Assembly (NCBI RefSeq): GCF_019602855.1
Contig: NZ_CP080769.1
Location: forward strand, 558,001-622,000
Direction of reading: 5' to 3'
Length of the DNA: 64,000 nucleotides
From: Cupriavidus pinatubonensis
GTDB lineage: Bacteria; Pseudomonadota; Gammaproteobacteria; Burkholderiales; Burkholderiaceae
This document shows, in pieces, positions 43,333-52,559 of the stretch. How positions within the stretch are numbered: the stretch's first letter is position 1; the number at the start of each line of letters is the position of its first letter. The notes below the pieces were generated by a model that was not told where the DNA came from, made no database searches, and saw only the letters and a program-made list of their open reading frames with translations. Made by a program: the position numbers and the translations under genes.

Positions 43333-43968
43333 ATGAAGAACGTACTCATACTCGGCGCCAACGGCCAAGTCGCACAATGGGTCGTCAAAGCCCTCGCCGG
43401 TGACAAAGACGTGAGCCAGGCCTTGCTCGTGCGCAATCCCCGGAAGCTCGGAGATACCCCCGCGAACGCGAAGGTCGTGATCGGCAGCGTGCTGGACAAG
43501 AAGCTGCTCCAGCAGGCCATGACGGGCCAGGATATCGTCTATGCGAACCTCACCGGCGACGACCTCGATGCGCAAGCAAAGCAAGTGGTTGCCGCCATGC
43601 AGGCCACGGGTATCACACGCCTGATTTTCGTGCTGGCGCTCGGCATCTATGACGAGGTGCCAGGCAAGTTCGGCGAATGGAACAACACCAACATCGGAGG
43701 GGATCTCAAGCCCTTCCGCCGCGCGGCCGATGCCATCGAAGCCTCGAGCCTGCAATACACCATCCTGCGTCCTGCCTGGCTGACCGATGAGGACGAGGTG
43801 GACTACGAGCTGACAATCAGGAATGAGGCGTTCAAGGGTACCGTGGTCTCCCGCAAGAGCGTAGGCGACCTGATCACCAGGATCATCGAATCGCCAGCGT
43901 TGCACGTGGACGAAAACCTGGGCGTGAACAAGCCAGGCAGCGACGGCGACAAGCCGTACTTCATGTAG
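43333..43968 (+). CDS. NAD(P)-binding atypical SDR (NmrA/NAD-dependent epimerase-like)
   Basis: 211 residues. The Rossmann motif is at the start (MKNVLILGANGQVAQWVVKAL), followed by LLVRNPRKLGD, the strand DIVYANLTGDDLDAQAKQVVAAM, TRLIFVLALGIYDEVPG and ILRPAWLTDEDEVDYELT. Members of this atypical SDR group bind NAD(P) and act as reductases or redox sensors. AAAAGGAATTC precedes the ATG. Its neighbours are broken flavodoxin-like and Old Yellow Enzyme genes, suggesting an original reductase cluster. Confidence 0.85.
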   Translation: MKNVLILGANGQVAQWVVKALAGDKDVSQALLVRNPRKLGDTPANAKVVIGSVLDKKLLQQAMTGQDIVYANLTGDDLDAQAKQVVAAMQATGITRLIFVLALGIYDEVPGKFGEWNNTNIGGDLKPFRRAADAIEASSLQYTILRPAWLTDEDEVDYELTIRNEAFKGTVVSRKSVGDLITRIIESPALHVDENLGVNKPGSDGDKPYFM

Positions 43969-43988
43969 GACCGTGAAACGCCCGCCCC

Positions 43989-44651
43989 ATGACGCTTCTG
44001 CACTGGTTCCTCGTCGCGCTGGGGCTCGCCCTGGCGGCGGCACTGGGTGTGCTGCTCTCCGTTACCTCGATTGAGAGCCACCAGGCACGCCAACTAGAGG
44101 GAAAGGCGCCTCATGTGCCCACCACCGCGGCGCTGGCTTCGCGGACGGCCGTGGTGTATTTTTCGCGCTCTGGCAATACGGCGTTAGCCGCCCCGCGACG
44201 TCGCCAAGCGGCTGGATGCCAAACTGTTCTCCTTGCAGGCGCCGGACTATCAGCTCGGCATAAGCGGGCTGGTGCATGCGCTCAATGACGCGAACGCGCT
44301 CAAGAGCCAGCCGCAGGCGCTGCCCGAGGTCACCCCTCGCACGATCGACCTGACACCGTTCGATACCGTCTGGATCGGCTCGCCGCTGGGCTGTACAGCC
44401 CGGCGCCGCCCATCTGGGCCTTTGTCGAGATCAATCGCTTCGACGGCCAGCGCGTGGTGCTGTTCAACACCTACAACAGCCATTTTGGCGACGAACACAT
44501 CGCGGCCTTGAAGGACAAGGTGATGGCGCGCGGCGCGCGATCCTTCGAACACCGCCATGTGCTGCGCGGACGCATGACGCGCCAGCTCACGCCCGACGAG
44601 ATGCTGCGGGCCATCGACGACGAATGGTTCGTGCCTGAAGCCGGGCGTTGA
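43989..44651 (+). pseudogene. Flavodoxin-like protein, two frameshifts
   Basis: A membrane-anchored start (LHWFLVALGLALAAALGVLL) leads to the flavodoxin FMN loop RTAVVYFSRSGNTALAA. The frame then shifts in a C run near 44192 to RDVAKRLDAKLFSLQAPDYQ LGISGLVHALNDANALK..DTVWIGSPL. A second shift, one T missing near 44390, leads to WLYSPAPPIWAFVEINRFDG to ..EWFVPEAGR. Correcting both gives about 220 residues. It probably served as an electron-transfer or FMN-dependent partner of the adjacent SDR and OYE genes. Confidence 0.7.
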
Positions 44652-44713
44652 TGTTCTTTCCGGGTTTCAGCGCTCGCGCCATCGGCGCGAAACATCAGAA
44701 TTGAAGATCCACA

Positions 44714-45887
44714 ATGACATTGTCCAACGACTTCCTACTTCAACCATTCTCATTCGCCAACGGCATCACCCTACGCAATCGCGTGGTAATGGCGCCGATG
44801 ACCACCTGGTCCTCCAACGCCGACGAAACCATCTCCGACCAGGAGCTGGCTTGGTACCACGCGCGGGTCGAAGGTGTGGGTCTCGTCGTGACCGGCTGCA
44901 CCCACGTGCAGGCCAGCGGCATCGGCTTCACCAATGAATTCGCGGCCTACGACGACCGTTTCGTCCCCAGCCGGCGCAAGCTGGCAGAGGCAGCGAAGAG
45001 CGGCGGCGCACCCGCTGTGCTGCAAATCTTCCATGCTGGCAACAAGGCCGTCCCCAGCCTGATCCCGAACGGCGAGTTGGTCGGCGCCGGCGCCGTGGCC
45101 GCGCCCAAGGGACCTTTCAATGACGGCAAACTGGCCAGCCGCGCGCTCGGTCATCAGGAAATATTCTTGATGTGATCCGCGCCTTTGGCGAGGCAACGCG
45201 CCGCGCCATCGAGGCAGGCTTTGATGGCGTAGAGCTACACGGCGCACACGGATTTCTTATCCAGAATTTCCTCTGGCCGCTTTTCAATCAGCGCACAGAT
45301 GAGTGGGGTGGATCGCCCGAAAGCGCATGCGTTTTCCCTTGGAGGTGGTACGCGAAGTGCGCCGCGTGATCGCTGCGCATGCCCACCGCCCATTCCTGCT
45401 GGGCTACCGCTTCTCGCCTGAAGAGCCTGGCGCAGGCGCCCTGCGCACCGCCGATGCGTTGACGCTTGTGGATCGGCTGATCGAAGAGGGCCAGATCGAC
45501 TATCTGCATGCCTCGCTCTACAACCTGCTGGAAGGCAAGCCACAGGACTACGTGGGCAACCAGACCACAGCAGAACAGATCATCGAATGCGTGGCCGGCC
45601 GCTTGCCTTTGATCGCGGCCGGTGAAGTCCGCACGCCACGCGAGGCTCGCGCAGCGCTGGCCATGGGGCTGCCGCTCGTGGCTGTTGGCCGCAGCCTGGT
45701 GATCAATCCTGGCTGGGTGGAACTGGCACAGACCGGGCAGGAAGAGAGGATCGACACGGTCCTGGATCTGTCTCGCCTGCCGTCCGACCTGACGGTCCCC
45801 GACAAACTCTGGGGTGTGATCGAAGCCACGCCGGGCTGGTTCCCCGTGCTGCGCCACGAAGAGATCAGGGATGAAGCAGCAGTCTGA
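44714..45887 (+). pseudogene. Old Yellow Enzyme family NADH:flavin oxidoreductase, two frameshifts
   Basis: The N-terminal third (LLQPFSFANGITLRNRVVMAPMTTWSSNAD) matches FMN-binding OYE proteins. Near 45163 an extra AT pair shifts the frame; the next part reads LDVIRAFGEATRRAIEAGFD and GVELHGAHGFLIQNFLWPLF, the catalytic His-Gly-Ala-His region, with QRTDEWGGS. One C is missing near 45320, after which RFPLEVVREVRRVIAAHAHR continues to ..EEIRDEAAV, including AAGEVRTPREARAALAMGLPLVAVGR. The restored protein has about 390 residues. Substrates of the family are enoates and nitro-compounds. Confidence 0.75.
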
Positions 45888-45890
45888 TCA

Positions 45891-46037
45891 TCAGGGGGCC
45901 ATCGCTCCAACTGAGGCCGGGACCGTCCTCGCTACCCGCCAGTGCCGAGGGCCGGCCATGTCCTTGATGCCCAGCACTTGCACGCCGGCCTGCTGCAGTT
46001 CGCGCACGATGCCCATGTAATCAATCAACACACTCAT
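45891..46037 (-). pseudogene. Possible biotin-dependent carboxyltransferase (pyruvate carboxylase-like) fragment
   Basis: GGAGGGACT precedes an ATG and 48 codons. The stretch MGIVRELQQAGVQVLGIKDMAG resembles the carboxyltransferase TIM-barrel motif KELEKAG..LGIKDMAG; after it the sequence is unrelated. It is a short relic at best. Confidence 0.35.
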
Positions 46038-46087
46038 AGTCCCTCCGTGTACAGCATTCGGACTATTGAGCCTTCACACCCGCCAAG

Positions 46088-46522
46088 TCAATCGGGTGCC
46101 TGGCCTTGTCGAATTCCATGGGCGCCGAAACCTTCCTCCTCATCGGCGATCATCAGGTCGCAGGCGAGCGCCAGTTCGAAGCCTCCCGCAAGAGCAAAGA
46201 CATTGATGCTGGCCAACACGATTTGCGGCGCGGACTCCAGGCGCTCATAGGTGTCTTGCATCAGGTCCTGATGGCGCATATGGGCTGCGCGATCGGCCAG
46301 TACGCCGCTCGCGAGCCACTTGAGGTCGTTGCCCGCACAGAAGGCACGGCCACTGCCGCGGATCACGAGCACCTTGACCGCATCTCCGGCCGCCGCGCAA
46401 TCGCGTACCGCGTCGTTAAGCGCCTGCAATGTCAACCCGTCCAGCGCGTTCATACGCTCTGGCCGATTCAGCGTAAGGCGGCGCACATGCGGGACGGGAT
46501 TGTCGATAGACAACGCGGTCAT
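46088..46522 (-). pseudogene. Enoyl-CoA hydratase/isomerase, C-terminally truncated
   Basis: 145 of the usual 260 residues. Crotonase features are clear: MTALSIDNPVPHVRRLTLNRPERMNALD, the oxyanion-hole segment GRAFCAGNDLKWLASG and INVFALAGGFELALACDLMIADEEEGFG. The frame stops at GAHGIRQGQAPD before the C-terminal helices. GGAAAC lies upstream of the ATG. It is adjacent to a nitroreductase in the same direction and probably belonged to the CoA-ester pathway to the right. Confidence 0.75.
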
Positions 46523-46539
46523 GGCTGTTTCCGGGGATG

Positions 46540-47235
46540 TCACAGCAGGTGCAGGATGTCGTCCACGCTGGCGCGCCGCGTTCGGTAGCCATTCACCGGA
46601 TGTGCCTTGTCGGCGTAGCCAAAGGAGATGCCGCATACCATCTTTCGCCCATCGGGAATGCCGAAGTAATTGCGGATGAAACAGGACTGCATGGCCATCG
46701 CCGCCTGCGGCGTGGTGGCGACACCGTGAGCCTCGGCTGACAGCAAGAAGGCGCTGACAAAGCCGCCTGCATCAATGGCGCCATACGGTCCCAGTTCCTC
46801 CGGGACGGAGACGATCATCACGTGCGGCGCGCCAAACAAGCGGAAGTTTTCAAACGACTGGCTCTCGCGCCGCTCCTTGTCGCCGCGACCAATTCCCAGC
46901 GCTTCGTAGAGCTGAAATCCGGATTCGCGGCGACGGTCGAGATATGCGCCTCGGTACTCGTCCGGAAACGGAAAGTCGGAGTCAAGCTCGGGGTGCTGCC
47001 GCACCTGCTCCATCAGTGCGTTCCTGAACTTGTCGGTGCTCTCGCCCGCAGTAATGATCAGATCCCAAGGTTGCGTGTTGCACCAGGAGGCGGTGCCGAG
47101 CGCGACGTCGACGATGCTGCGGATCACATCCTCGGGAACCTGTTCGGGCAAATAGGCGCGGCAGGTGGCGCGCCCAAAGATCAGGCGCCGCAGCGCGCTG
47201 GTGTCGGGGTTGTGTGTCGTCATGAGACGATTCAT
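46540..47235 (-). CDS. Nitroreductase family protein
   Basis: 231 residues, FMN-dependent NAD(P)H oxidoreductase. The family start RRLIFGRATCRAYLPEQVPEDVIRSIVDVAL is followed by WCNTQPWDLIITAG, the FMN contact AIDAGGFVSAFLLSAEAHGV and the end CGISFGYADKAHPVNGYRT, with the typical GY/GK-type phosphate loop. The ATG at 47223 is an alternative start; neither has a strong Shine-Dalgarno. It is the last intact gene of the leftward series. Confidence 0.88.
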   Translation of the reverse strand: MNRLMTTHNPDTSALRRLIFGRATCRAYLPEQVPEDVIRSIVDVALGTASWCNTQPWDLIITAGESTDKFRNALMEQVRQHPELDSDFPFPDEYRGAYLDRRRESGFQLYEALGIGRGDKERRESQSFENFRLFGAPHVMIVSVPEELGPYGAIDAGGFVSAFLLSAEAHGVATTPQAAMAMQSCFIRNYFGIPDGRKMVCGISFGYADKAHPVNGYRTRRASVDDILHLL

Positions 47236-47277
47236 TCAGAAGTCATTGGTTCTTGCCGAGCGGCGTCGCCCGGCCTC

Positions 47278-48261
47278 TCATTCAGCCTTGACGCCAGCTA
47301 CACCCGTGAGCTTGCGCCACTTTTCCAGCTCGCCGGGGCCGGCGGCCTTGGCCGTCGCAGCGTCCTGAATGTCAACCTCCAATCCCTGATGAAGGCACAA
47401 CTCGCCGAAGGCTGGCGTCTTGGCGGCTCGCGTCACAGCATCGGACAGCTTCTTGACAATAGGCTGCGGCGTGCCGCGCGGCGCGAAGATCCAAATGGGC
47501 GACGCGGCCTCGTAGCCGGGGTAGCCAAGCTCCGCCACCGTGGGCACATCCGGCAAGCTCTGCGAGCGCCGCGCGGTCGTCACGGCCAGCGGGCGCAGGC
47601 GGCCGCCCTTAATCAGCGACAACACCGAGGACATGCCATTGAAGCTCACGTCGATTTGCCCGGCGGCCGCATCGAATGCGACCTGGCCCGGCGCCTTGTA
47701 CGGAACGTGGTTCAGCTTGATGCCCGCCATGCTGATGAAGAGCGCAGCCGCCATGTGCGAGGTGGTGCCGTTGCCCGAGGAGCCATAAGTGATGATGCCC
47801 GGCTTCTTCCTCGCCGCCTCTACCAACTCCTTGAGGGTCTTGTAGGGGGAATTCGTTGCCACCGAAATCACCAGCGCCGAATTGGCGATGCGCGCGATGG
47901 GCTCAAAGTCCTTCACAGCGTCATACTGCGTCCTCATCACCAATTGATTGGTGTAGTGCTGCGCATAGGTGGCCAGCAGTGTGTAACCATCAGGCGCCGC
48001 CTTGGCGACGAAGTCAGTGCCGATCACACCGCCTGCACCTGTCTTGTTCTCGACGACGATGGGCGATTTCCATTCCTTGAGGAGCTCGGCAACGATCTGA
48101 CGCGCAGTGAGATCGGACCCCGAGCCCACGCCGGTGGCCACGATGATCCGTATGGGCTTGCTGCCGTCAGGGAAGTCCGCCGCCACGGCCGCTGGGACCA
48201 CCCCGGCCAGAGCCAGCATTGTCCCGACGGCGCAGGCACCAGCAAATGTCCTTCTGAGCAT
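47278..48261 (-). CDS. Bug-family tripartite tricarboxylate transporter receptor
   Basis: 327 residues. Signal peptide MLRRTFAGACAVGTMLALAGVVPAAVAAD, then PIRIIVATGVGSGSDLTARQIVAELL, VVENKTGAGGVIGTDFVAKAAPDGYTLL and the central HVPYKAPGQVAFDAAAGQID. It captures a carboxylate in the periplasm; no TctA/TctB genes are nearby. Its start lies 12 bp after the stop of the CaiB gene upstream, so it belongs to the CoA-transferase operon. It probably brings in the acid that these transferases activate (inference). Confidence 0.93.
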   Translation of the reverse strand: MLRRTFAGACAVGTMLALAGVVPAAVAADFPDGSKPIRIIVATGVGSGSDLTARQIVAELLKEWKSPIVVENKTGAGGVIGTDFVAKAAPDGYTLLATYAQHYTNQLVMRTQYDAVKDFEPIARIANSALVISVATNSPYKTLKELVEAARKKPGIITYGSSGNGTTSHMAAALFISMAGIKLNHVPYKAPGQVAFDAAAGQIDVSFNGMSSVLSLIKGGRLRPLAVTTARRSQSLPDVPTVAELGYPGYEAASPIWIFAPRGTPQPIVKKLSDAVTRAAKTPAFGELCLHQGLEVDIQDAATAKAAGPGELEKWRKLTGVAGVKAE

Positions 48262-48273
48262 GATGACGTGTCC

Positions 48274-49449
48274 TCAAATAAAGGTTTGTCGCGCCAGGTG
48301 CGCCTGGATGCTTTCCTGAGGCAACCAGTCCTGCAGCGCGGTAACGGCGTTGTCGGTGTTCAGCGGTGCGGGCGATTCGGGGCGAGTGGCCGGTGTGCGC
48401 GAAAAGCGCGGCCCCGGCGCGGGCTGAATGACGCCATCGATCTCGGTCAACGTGCCGCGCGCACGGATATGCGGGTGCTGCAGTGCCTCGTCGAAATCGA
48501 GCACGGGCGCTACGCACGCGTCGAGTCCGTCGAACAGCCGCACCCAATCTTCGCGCGTACGTTGCTTGATCTTTGTCGCGAGCACCTGCTTGGCCTCGGG
48601 CCACCTGCTGCGGTCCATCTGATCCTGCAGCAGCGGGTGACCCTGCAAATCGAGCTTATCGAGAAACAGCTTGTAGAACTTGCTCTCGATAGGGCCCACG
48701 CTGATGTATTTGCCGTCGGCGCATTCGTAGACCTCGTAGATGTGCGCACCCGTATCCAGCAGATTGGTACCGCGTTCCTTGCTGAGCATGCCGGCCGCGT
48801 GCAGGCCCATGGTCACCGTCATGATGGAAGCCACCCCGTCCACCATGGCCGCTTCGACTACCTGGCCCTTGTCGGAGGTACGCGCCTCCAGAATGCCAGC
48901 GAGGAGGCCAAAGGCCAGATACAGCGATCCTCCCGCATAGTCCCCGAGCACGTTGAGCGGTGGTGTGGGCGCCTGACCCGCGCGGCCCAAGGCGTGGAGC
49001 GCCCCGGTGATGGAGATGTAGTTCACATCGTGCCCGACCACCTGCGCAAGCGGCCCGTCCTGTCCCCAGCCCGTGACGCGGCCATAGACCAGGCGCGGGT
49101 TGCGCGCCAGGCACGCATCGGGGCCCAGACCCAGGCGCACCATCACGCCGGGTCGAAAGCCTTCGATCAGTGCATCTGCCTGATCGATCAGTTCCAGTAC
49201 CATGTCTACGGCGGCCGGGTCTTTCAGGTCGACGCGTATGGACTTGCGGTTGCGCAGCTCCAGGTCGAACTGTACGGGGCGCGGTGCGCCCAGGCCCGAA
49301 GGCTCCTTGCGGTCCACGCGGATGACGGTGGCGCCGAGATCGGCCAGGAACATGGCCGCCAGCGGGCCGGGACCGATGCCCGCGATCTCCACGACCTTGA
49401 TACCTGCAAGGGGGCCTGAGCGTGGCGTTGCTGCCGCGGAACTGGTCAT
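48274..49449 (-). CDS. CaiB/BaiF family (class III) CoA-transferase
   Basis: 391 residues. Family start GPLAGIKVVEIAGIGPGPLAAMFLADLGATVIRVDRKEPSG, the block RNRKSIRVDLKDPAAVDMVLELIDQADALIEGFRPGVMVRLGLGPD and GWGQDGPLAQVVGHDVNYI. The sequence resembles alpha-methylacyl-CoA racemase-type members (GRVTGWGQDGPLA), so racemase activity is an alternative. It follows the second CaiB gene with almost no gap. Confidence 0.9.
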   Translation of the reverse strand: MTSSAAATPRSGPLAGIKVVEIAGIGPGPLAAMFLADLGATVIRVDRKEPSGLGAPRPVQFDLELRNRKSIRVDLKDPAAVDMVLELIDQADALIEGFRPGVMVRLGLGPDACLARNPRLVYGRVTGWGQDGPLAQVVGHDVNYISITGALHALGRAGQAPTPPLNVLGDYAGGSLYLAFGLLAGILEARTSDKGQVVEAAMVDGVASIMTVTMGLHAAGMLSKERGTNLLDTGAHIYEVYECADGKYISVGPIESKFYKLFLDKLDLQGHPLLQDQMDRSRWPEAKQVLATKIKQRTREDWVRLFDGLDACVAPVLDFDEALQHPHIRARGTLTEIDGVIQPAPGPRFSRTPATRPESPAPLNTDNAVTALQDWLPQESIQAHLARQTFI

Positions 49450-49450
49450 C

Positions 49451-50689
49451 TCATATCACTCCCCGTTCGCGCAACTGCTGGATCTCGGCATCGGAACGCT
49501 TGAGCAGGCCACGGTAGATCTCGTCGTTGGAAGCACCCAGCGCCTGCGCAGGCTGGTCGAACTGCGAGGGCGTGCGGGAAAACTGGATGGGCAACCCCAT
49601 ACCCATGGCATGGCTGTCCGACAGATCCGGATGTTCGAGCTTGACCACCGCGCCGCGCTCCTGCAACGCCAGGTCCTGCAGCACTTCCAGCGGCGAACGG
49701 ACCGCCGCGGCCGGCACCCCACGCCTTTCCTGCAGTTCGTGCACGACCTCCGCGTTGGTACGCGCGCGTGTCCAGTCCTCGATCAGGGCATTGATCTCGG
49801 CTGCATGCTTCATGCGCGGGCCGCGCGTGGCAAAGCGCGGATCCGTGGCCAGCTCGGGCTTGCCAATGGCTTCCATGAGGCTCTGGAACCAGTCTGGCTG
49901 GAAGGCCACCATGGCCACATGCCCGTCGCGCGTGCCGTAGACGCCGAAAGGCACCAGCCGGTCCTGGAAATTGCCGGAGCGCTTGGGATATCCGTGCTCA
50001 AGGAATACGTCGAAATGCTCTTCGGCCACGAGCGAGGCCAGACAGTCGAGCATCGAGACCTGCACGCGCTGGCCTTCGCCGGTCCTGCCGCGGTGAATCA
50101 GTGCGGCCAGGATGCCGTTGACTGCGTACAGCGGCGCAATCAGGTCGGCGATCGGCAGGCCCGAGCGTGTTGGCGGGCTGTCAGGAAAGCCCGTTACGTC
50201 CATCATGCCCGACAGCGCTTGCACGATGATGTCCATGCCCTTGAGATTGGGGTATGGGCTCGGCTCGCCGAAGGCTTTGATCGAAGCGTAAATGATCCGG
50301 GGATTGGCTTTGCGCACGTTCTCGTAGTCCACGCCCAGGCGCGCCGTGGCACCCTCGCTGGCGTTCTCGATCACGACGTCGCACGCCTTGGCCAGTTCCA
50401 TGAACAGCGCCCGCCCCTCTTCGGACTTCAGGTCGAGCGTAAGGCTCTTCTTGTTGCGCGCGCGGTTCAGGATGGTCAGCGACACCTCATCGTCATGCCT
50501 GACGCCAAAGTGAATGCCATTCTTACCCACGTACGGCGGGTTGTTGCGCGCGATATCCCCGCCGCCCGGTGATTCGACGCGGATCACCTCAGCGCCGAGG
50601 CCACCGAGCAGCAGAGAACCGTACGGCCCGGCCAGGGCCACGGTCAAATCAAGGACGCGAACACCTTCCAAAGGTCTTGTGACTGACAT
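49451..50689 (-). CDS. CaiB/BaiF family (class III) CoA-transferase
   Basis: 412 residues. Start LEGVRVLDLTVALAGPYGSLLLGGLGAEVIRVESPGGGDIARN, NKKSLTLDLKSEEGRALFMELAKACDVVIENASEGATARLGVDYE and AFGEPSPYPNLKGMDIIVQALSGMMDVTGF are typical of formyl-/succinyl-CoA transferases. CAGGAG precedes the ATG at 50689; the longer frame upstream is read-through. It probably transfers CoA from a donor such as succinyl-CoA to the imported acid. A strong hairpin at 50838-50876 separates it from the acyl-CoA dehydrogenase gene, so it may have its own promoter. Confidence 0.92.
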   Translation of the reverse strand: MSVTRPLEGVRVLDLTVALAGPYGSLLLGGLGAEVIRVESPGGGDIARNNPPYVGKNGIHFGVRHDDEVSLTILNRARNKKSLTLDLKSEEGRALFMELAKACDVVIENASEGATARLGVDYENVRKANPRIIYASIKAFGEPSPYPNLKGMDIIVQALSGMMDVTGFPDSPPTRSGLPIADLIAPLYAVNGILAALIHRGRTGEGQRVQVSMLDCLASLVAEEHFDVFLEHGYPKRSGNFQDRLVPFGVYGTRDGHVAMVAFQPDWFQSLMEAIGKPELATDPRFATRGPRMKHAAEINALIEDWTRARTNAEVVHELQERRGVPAAAVRSPLEVLQDLALQERGAVVKLEHPDLSDSHAMGMGLPIQFSRTPSQFDQPAQALGASNDEIYRGLLKRSDAEIQQLRERGVI

Positions 50690-50837
50690 GCTTGTCTCCT
50701 GAAGCCCGTGTACGGCCGATGCCTGCCCCGTGTACGCCAGGCATCGCCCGTAGGCGGGCTTGCTTTGCACTGTGGCCATCACTTCCTGTGCTGATGGCTG
50801 CCACTGCTGGTTCTCTCTGTGAGTTATAGGCCTTATC

Positions 50838-50876
50838 CGTCGCCAACCTTCCCGGGAACCGGAAAGGTTGGCGACG
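50838..50876 (-). terminator. 13-bp perfect hairpin just after the acyl-CoA dehydrogenase stop
   Basis: 50838-50850 (CGTCGCCAACCTT) pairs perfectly with 50864-50876 (AAGGTTGGCGACG) across a 13-nt loop, starting one base after the stop codon at 50878. No T run follows. It divides the leftward gene series into two transcription units or acts as an RNA-stabilising or attenuating element. Confidence 0.6.
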
Positions 50877-50877
50877 C

Positions 50878-52044
50878 TTAGTAGGACTTCGGCAAGCCGA
50901 GCTTGCGCTCGGCGATATTCGACAGGATGAGCTGCGGCGTGACGGGCGCGATGTACCCGATCCAGGCCTCGCGCATGAACCGCTCCACGTGATACTCCTT
51001 GGCGTAGCCAAACCCGCCATGCGTGAGGATCGCGGTCTGGCAGGCATTCATGCACGCCTCGGATGCCAGCAGCTTCGCAGCGTTTGCCTCCGAGCCGCAG
51101 GGGAGCCCCTTGTCGTAGAGATCGGCAGCGGCAAGCAGCATGTGGTTGGCTGCCTCGAGCTCCGCCCAATTGCGAGCCAGCGGATGCTGGACACCCTGGT
51201 TCTTCCCGATCTGACGACCGAAGACGACGCGGTCTTTGGCATATTCCGTGGCAAGCTTGAGCACGGCGCGGCCGATACCGACCTGCTCGGCGGAGACGAA
51301 CACACGCTCCGCATTCATGCCGTGGAAGATGTACTTCAGGCCCTTCCCTTCCTCACCGATCAGCGAGCCTTTCGAAACCGGCAGATCGTCGATGAACAAC
51401 TCGTTGGTGTCGACAGCGGCGCGGCCAAGCTTGTCGATCTCGCGAATCTCCACATACTTGCGGTCGAGCTTGGTGTAGAACAGGCTCAGCCCTTCTCCGT
51501 GCTTCTTGACCTCGTCGATCGGCGTGGTGCGCGCGAGGATCAGCATGTGGTCAGCGACCTGCGCGGTCGAGATGAACACCTTCTTGCCCGACAGCAGGTA
51601 GTTGCCATCGGGCTGCTGCTTCGCCACAACCTTGAGCTTGGTGGTATCAAGGCCGGTGTCCGGCTCTGTGACGGCAAAGCACGCCTTGGTCTCGCCCCGG
51701 GCAAAGGGCGGCAACCAGGCCTTCTTCTGCGCTTCCGTGCCGAAATGCACCACCGGTTGCAAGCCGAAGATGTTCATGTGGATGGTGGAAGCTGCCGCCT
51801 GCCCGCCGCACTCGGCCACGGTACGCAGGAAGAGCGCAGCTTCGGTCACGCCGAGGTTCGCACCGCCGAACTCTTCGGGCATGCAGACGCCGAGCCACCC
51901 GCCGCTGGCAACGGCCTGGAAGAATTCGTGCGGAAACTCGTGGTTCTTATCCTTGTTCCGCCAGTAATCGAGCGGGAAGTCCGCACAGATCTTTTCTGCC
52001 GCATCAACAATGGCGTGCTGATCGGCGCTGAGTTGGTAATCCAT
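50878..52044 (-). CDS. Acyl-CoA dehydrogenase
   Basis: 388 residues, FAD-dependent. Features: N-terminal helix (ADQHAIVDAAEKICADFPLDYWRNKD), KACFAVTEPDTGLDTTKLKV and ISTAQVADHMLILARTTP in the FAD/substrate barrel, and the C-terminal KDRVVFGRQIGKNQGVQHPLA and HGGFGYAKEYHVERFMREAWIGYIAPVTPQLILSNIAER. It oxidises an acyl-CoA to the enoyl-CoA. In the operon order CitE-like lyase, MaoC, this gene, it probably supplies the unsaturated CoA ester that MaoC hydrates. Confidence 0.93.
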   Translation of the reverse strand: MDYQLSADQHAIVDAAEKICADFPLDYWRNKDKNHEFPHEFFQAVASGGWLGVCMPEEFGGANLGVTEAALFLRTVAECGGQAAASTIHMNIFGLQPVVHFGTEAQKKAWLPPFARGETKACFAVTEPDTGLDTTKLKVVAKQQPDGNYLLSGKKVFISTAQVADHMLILARTTPIDEVKKHGEGLSLFYTKLDRKYVEIREIDKLGRAAVDTNELFIDDLPVSKGSLIGEEGKGLKYIFHGMNAERVFVSAEQVGIGRAVLKLATEYAKDRVVFGRQIGKNQGVQHPLARNWAELEAANHMLLAAADLYDKGLPCGSEANAAKLLASEACMNACQTAILTHGGFGYAKEYHVERFMREAWIGYIAPVTPQLILSNIAERKLGLPKSY

Positions 52045-52068
52045 CGCTTCACTCCTGCAGGGTAGAGA

Positions 52069-52530
52069 TCAGGCCGTATCGGCAGGGCGCAGCATCATCA
52101 GGCCGGTCCGCACGGCCGTGCAGACGATCTCATCGCGCTGGTTCTTGGCAACGTGCTTGAAGGTGACGATGCCGGAGTCCGTCCGGCTCTTGGAGATGCG
52201 AGTCTCGAGGATTTCAGTCTCGACGCGGATGGTGTCGCCGTGGAAGGTGGGCTTCGGAAAGGCAATTTCGCCAAAGCCGAGGTTGCCCAGCGTGGTGCCC
52301 AGCGTGGTTTCGTACACGGTGATGCCGGCTACCAGCGCCAGCAGGAACATGCTGTTGACCAGGCGCTGGCCGTAGAACGTGTTCTTGCTGTACTCAGCAT
52401 CGATGTGCAGCGGTGCGCAGTTGTACGTCATGGCCGAGAACAGGACGTTGTCGGTCTCGGTGACGGTGCGGCGGATGGCGTGCTCGATCACCATCCCGGG
52501 CTTGAATTCTTCGAAGTAAAGTCCTGCCAT
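52069..52530 (-). CDS. MaoC-like (R-type) enoyl-CoA hydratase
   Basis: 153 residues with a hot-dog fold. YFEEFKPGMVIEHAIRRTVTETDNVLFSAMTYNCAPLHIDAEYSKNTFYGQRLVNSMFLLALVAG carries the hydratase-2 pattern (D/H near NCAPLHID). It resembles mesaconyl-CoA hydratases and beta-methylmalyl-CoA dehydratases. It lies 24 bp upstream of the acyl-CoA dehydrogenase and 29 bp downstream of the CitE-like lyase in one operon. The combination of MaoC hydratase and CitE-like lyase is that of citramalyl-CoA or beta-methylmalyl-CoA metabolism. Confidence 0.9.
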   Translation of the reverse strand: MAGLYFEEFKPGMVIEHAIRRTVTETDNVLFSAMTYNCAPLHIDAEYSKNTFYGQRLVNSMFLLALVAGITVYETTLGTTLGNLGFGEIAFPKPTFHGDTIRVETEILETRISKSRTDSGIVTFKHVAKNQRDEIVCTAVRTGLMMLRPADTA

Positions 52531-52559
52531 TTTGTCTATCTCCTTGGGAAGGGTCGTAA

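Noticed and set aside
46822..49419. 865-codon open frame on the plus strand
   Set aside because: It lies exactly opposite the nitroreductase, Bug and CaiB genes, all of which have clear motifs. The plus-strand product has no domain and is an antisense artefact of high GC.
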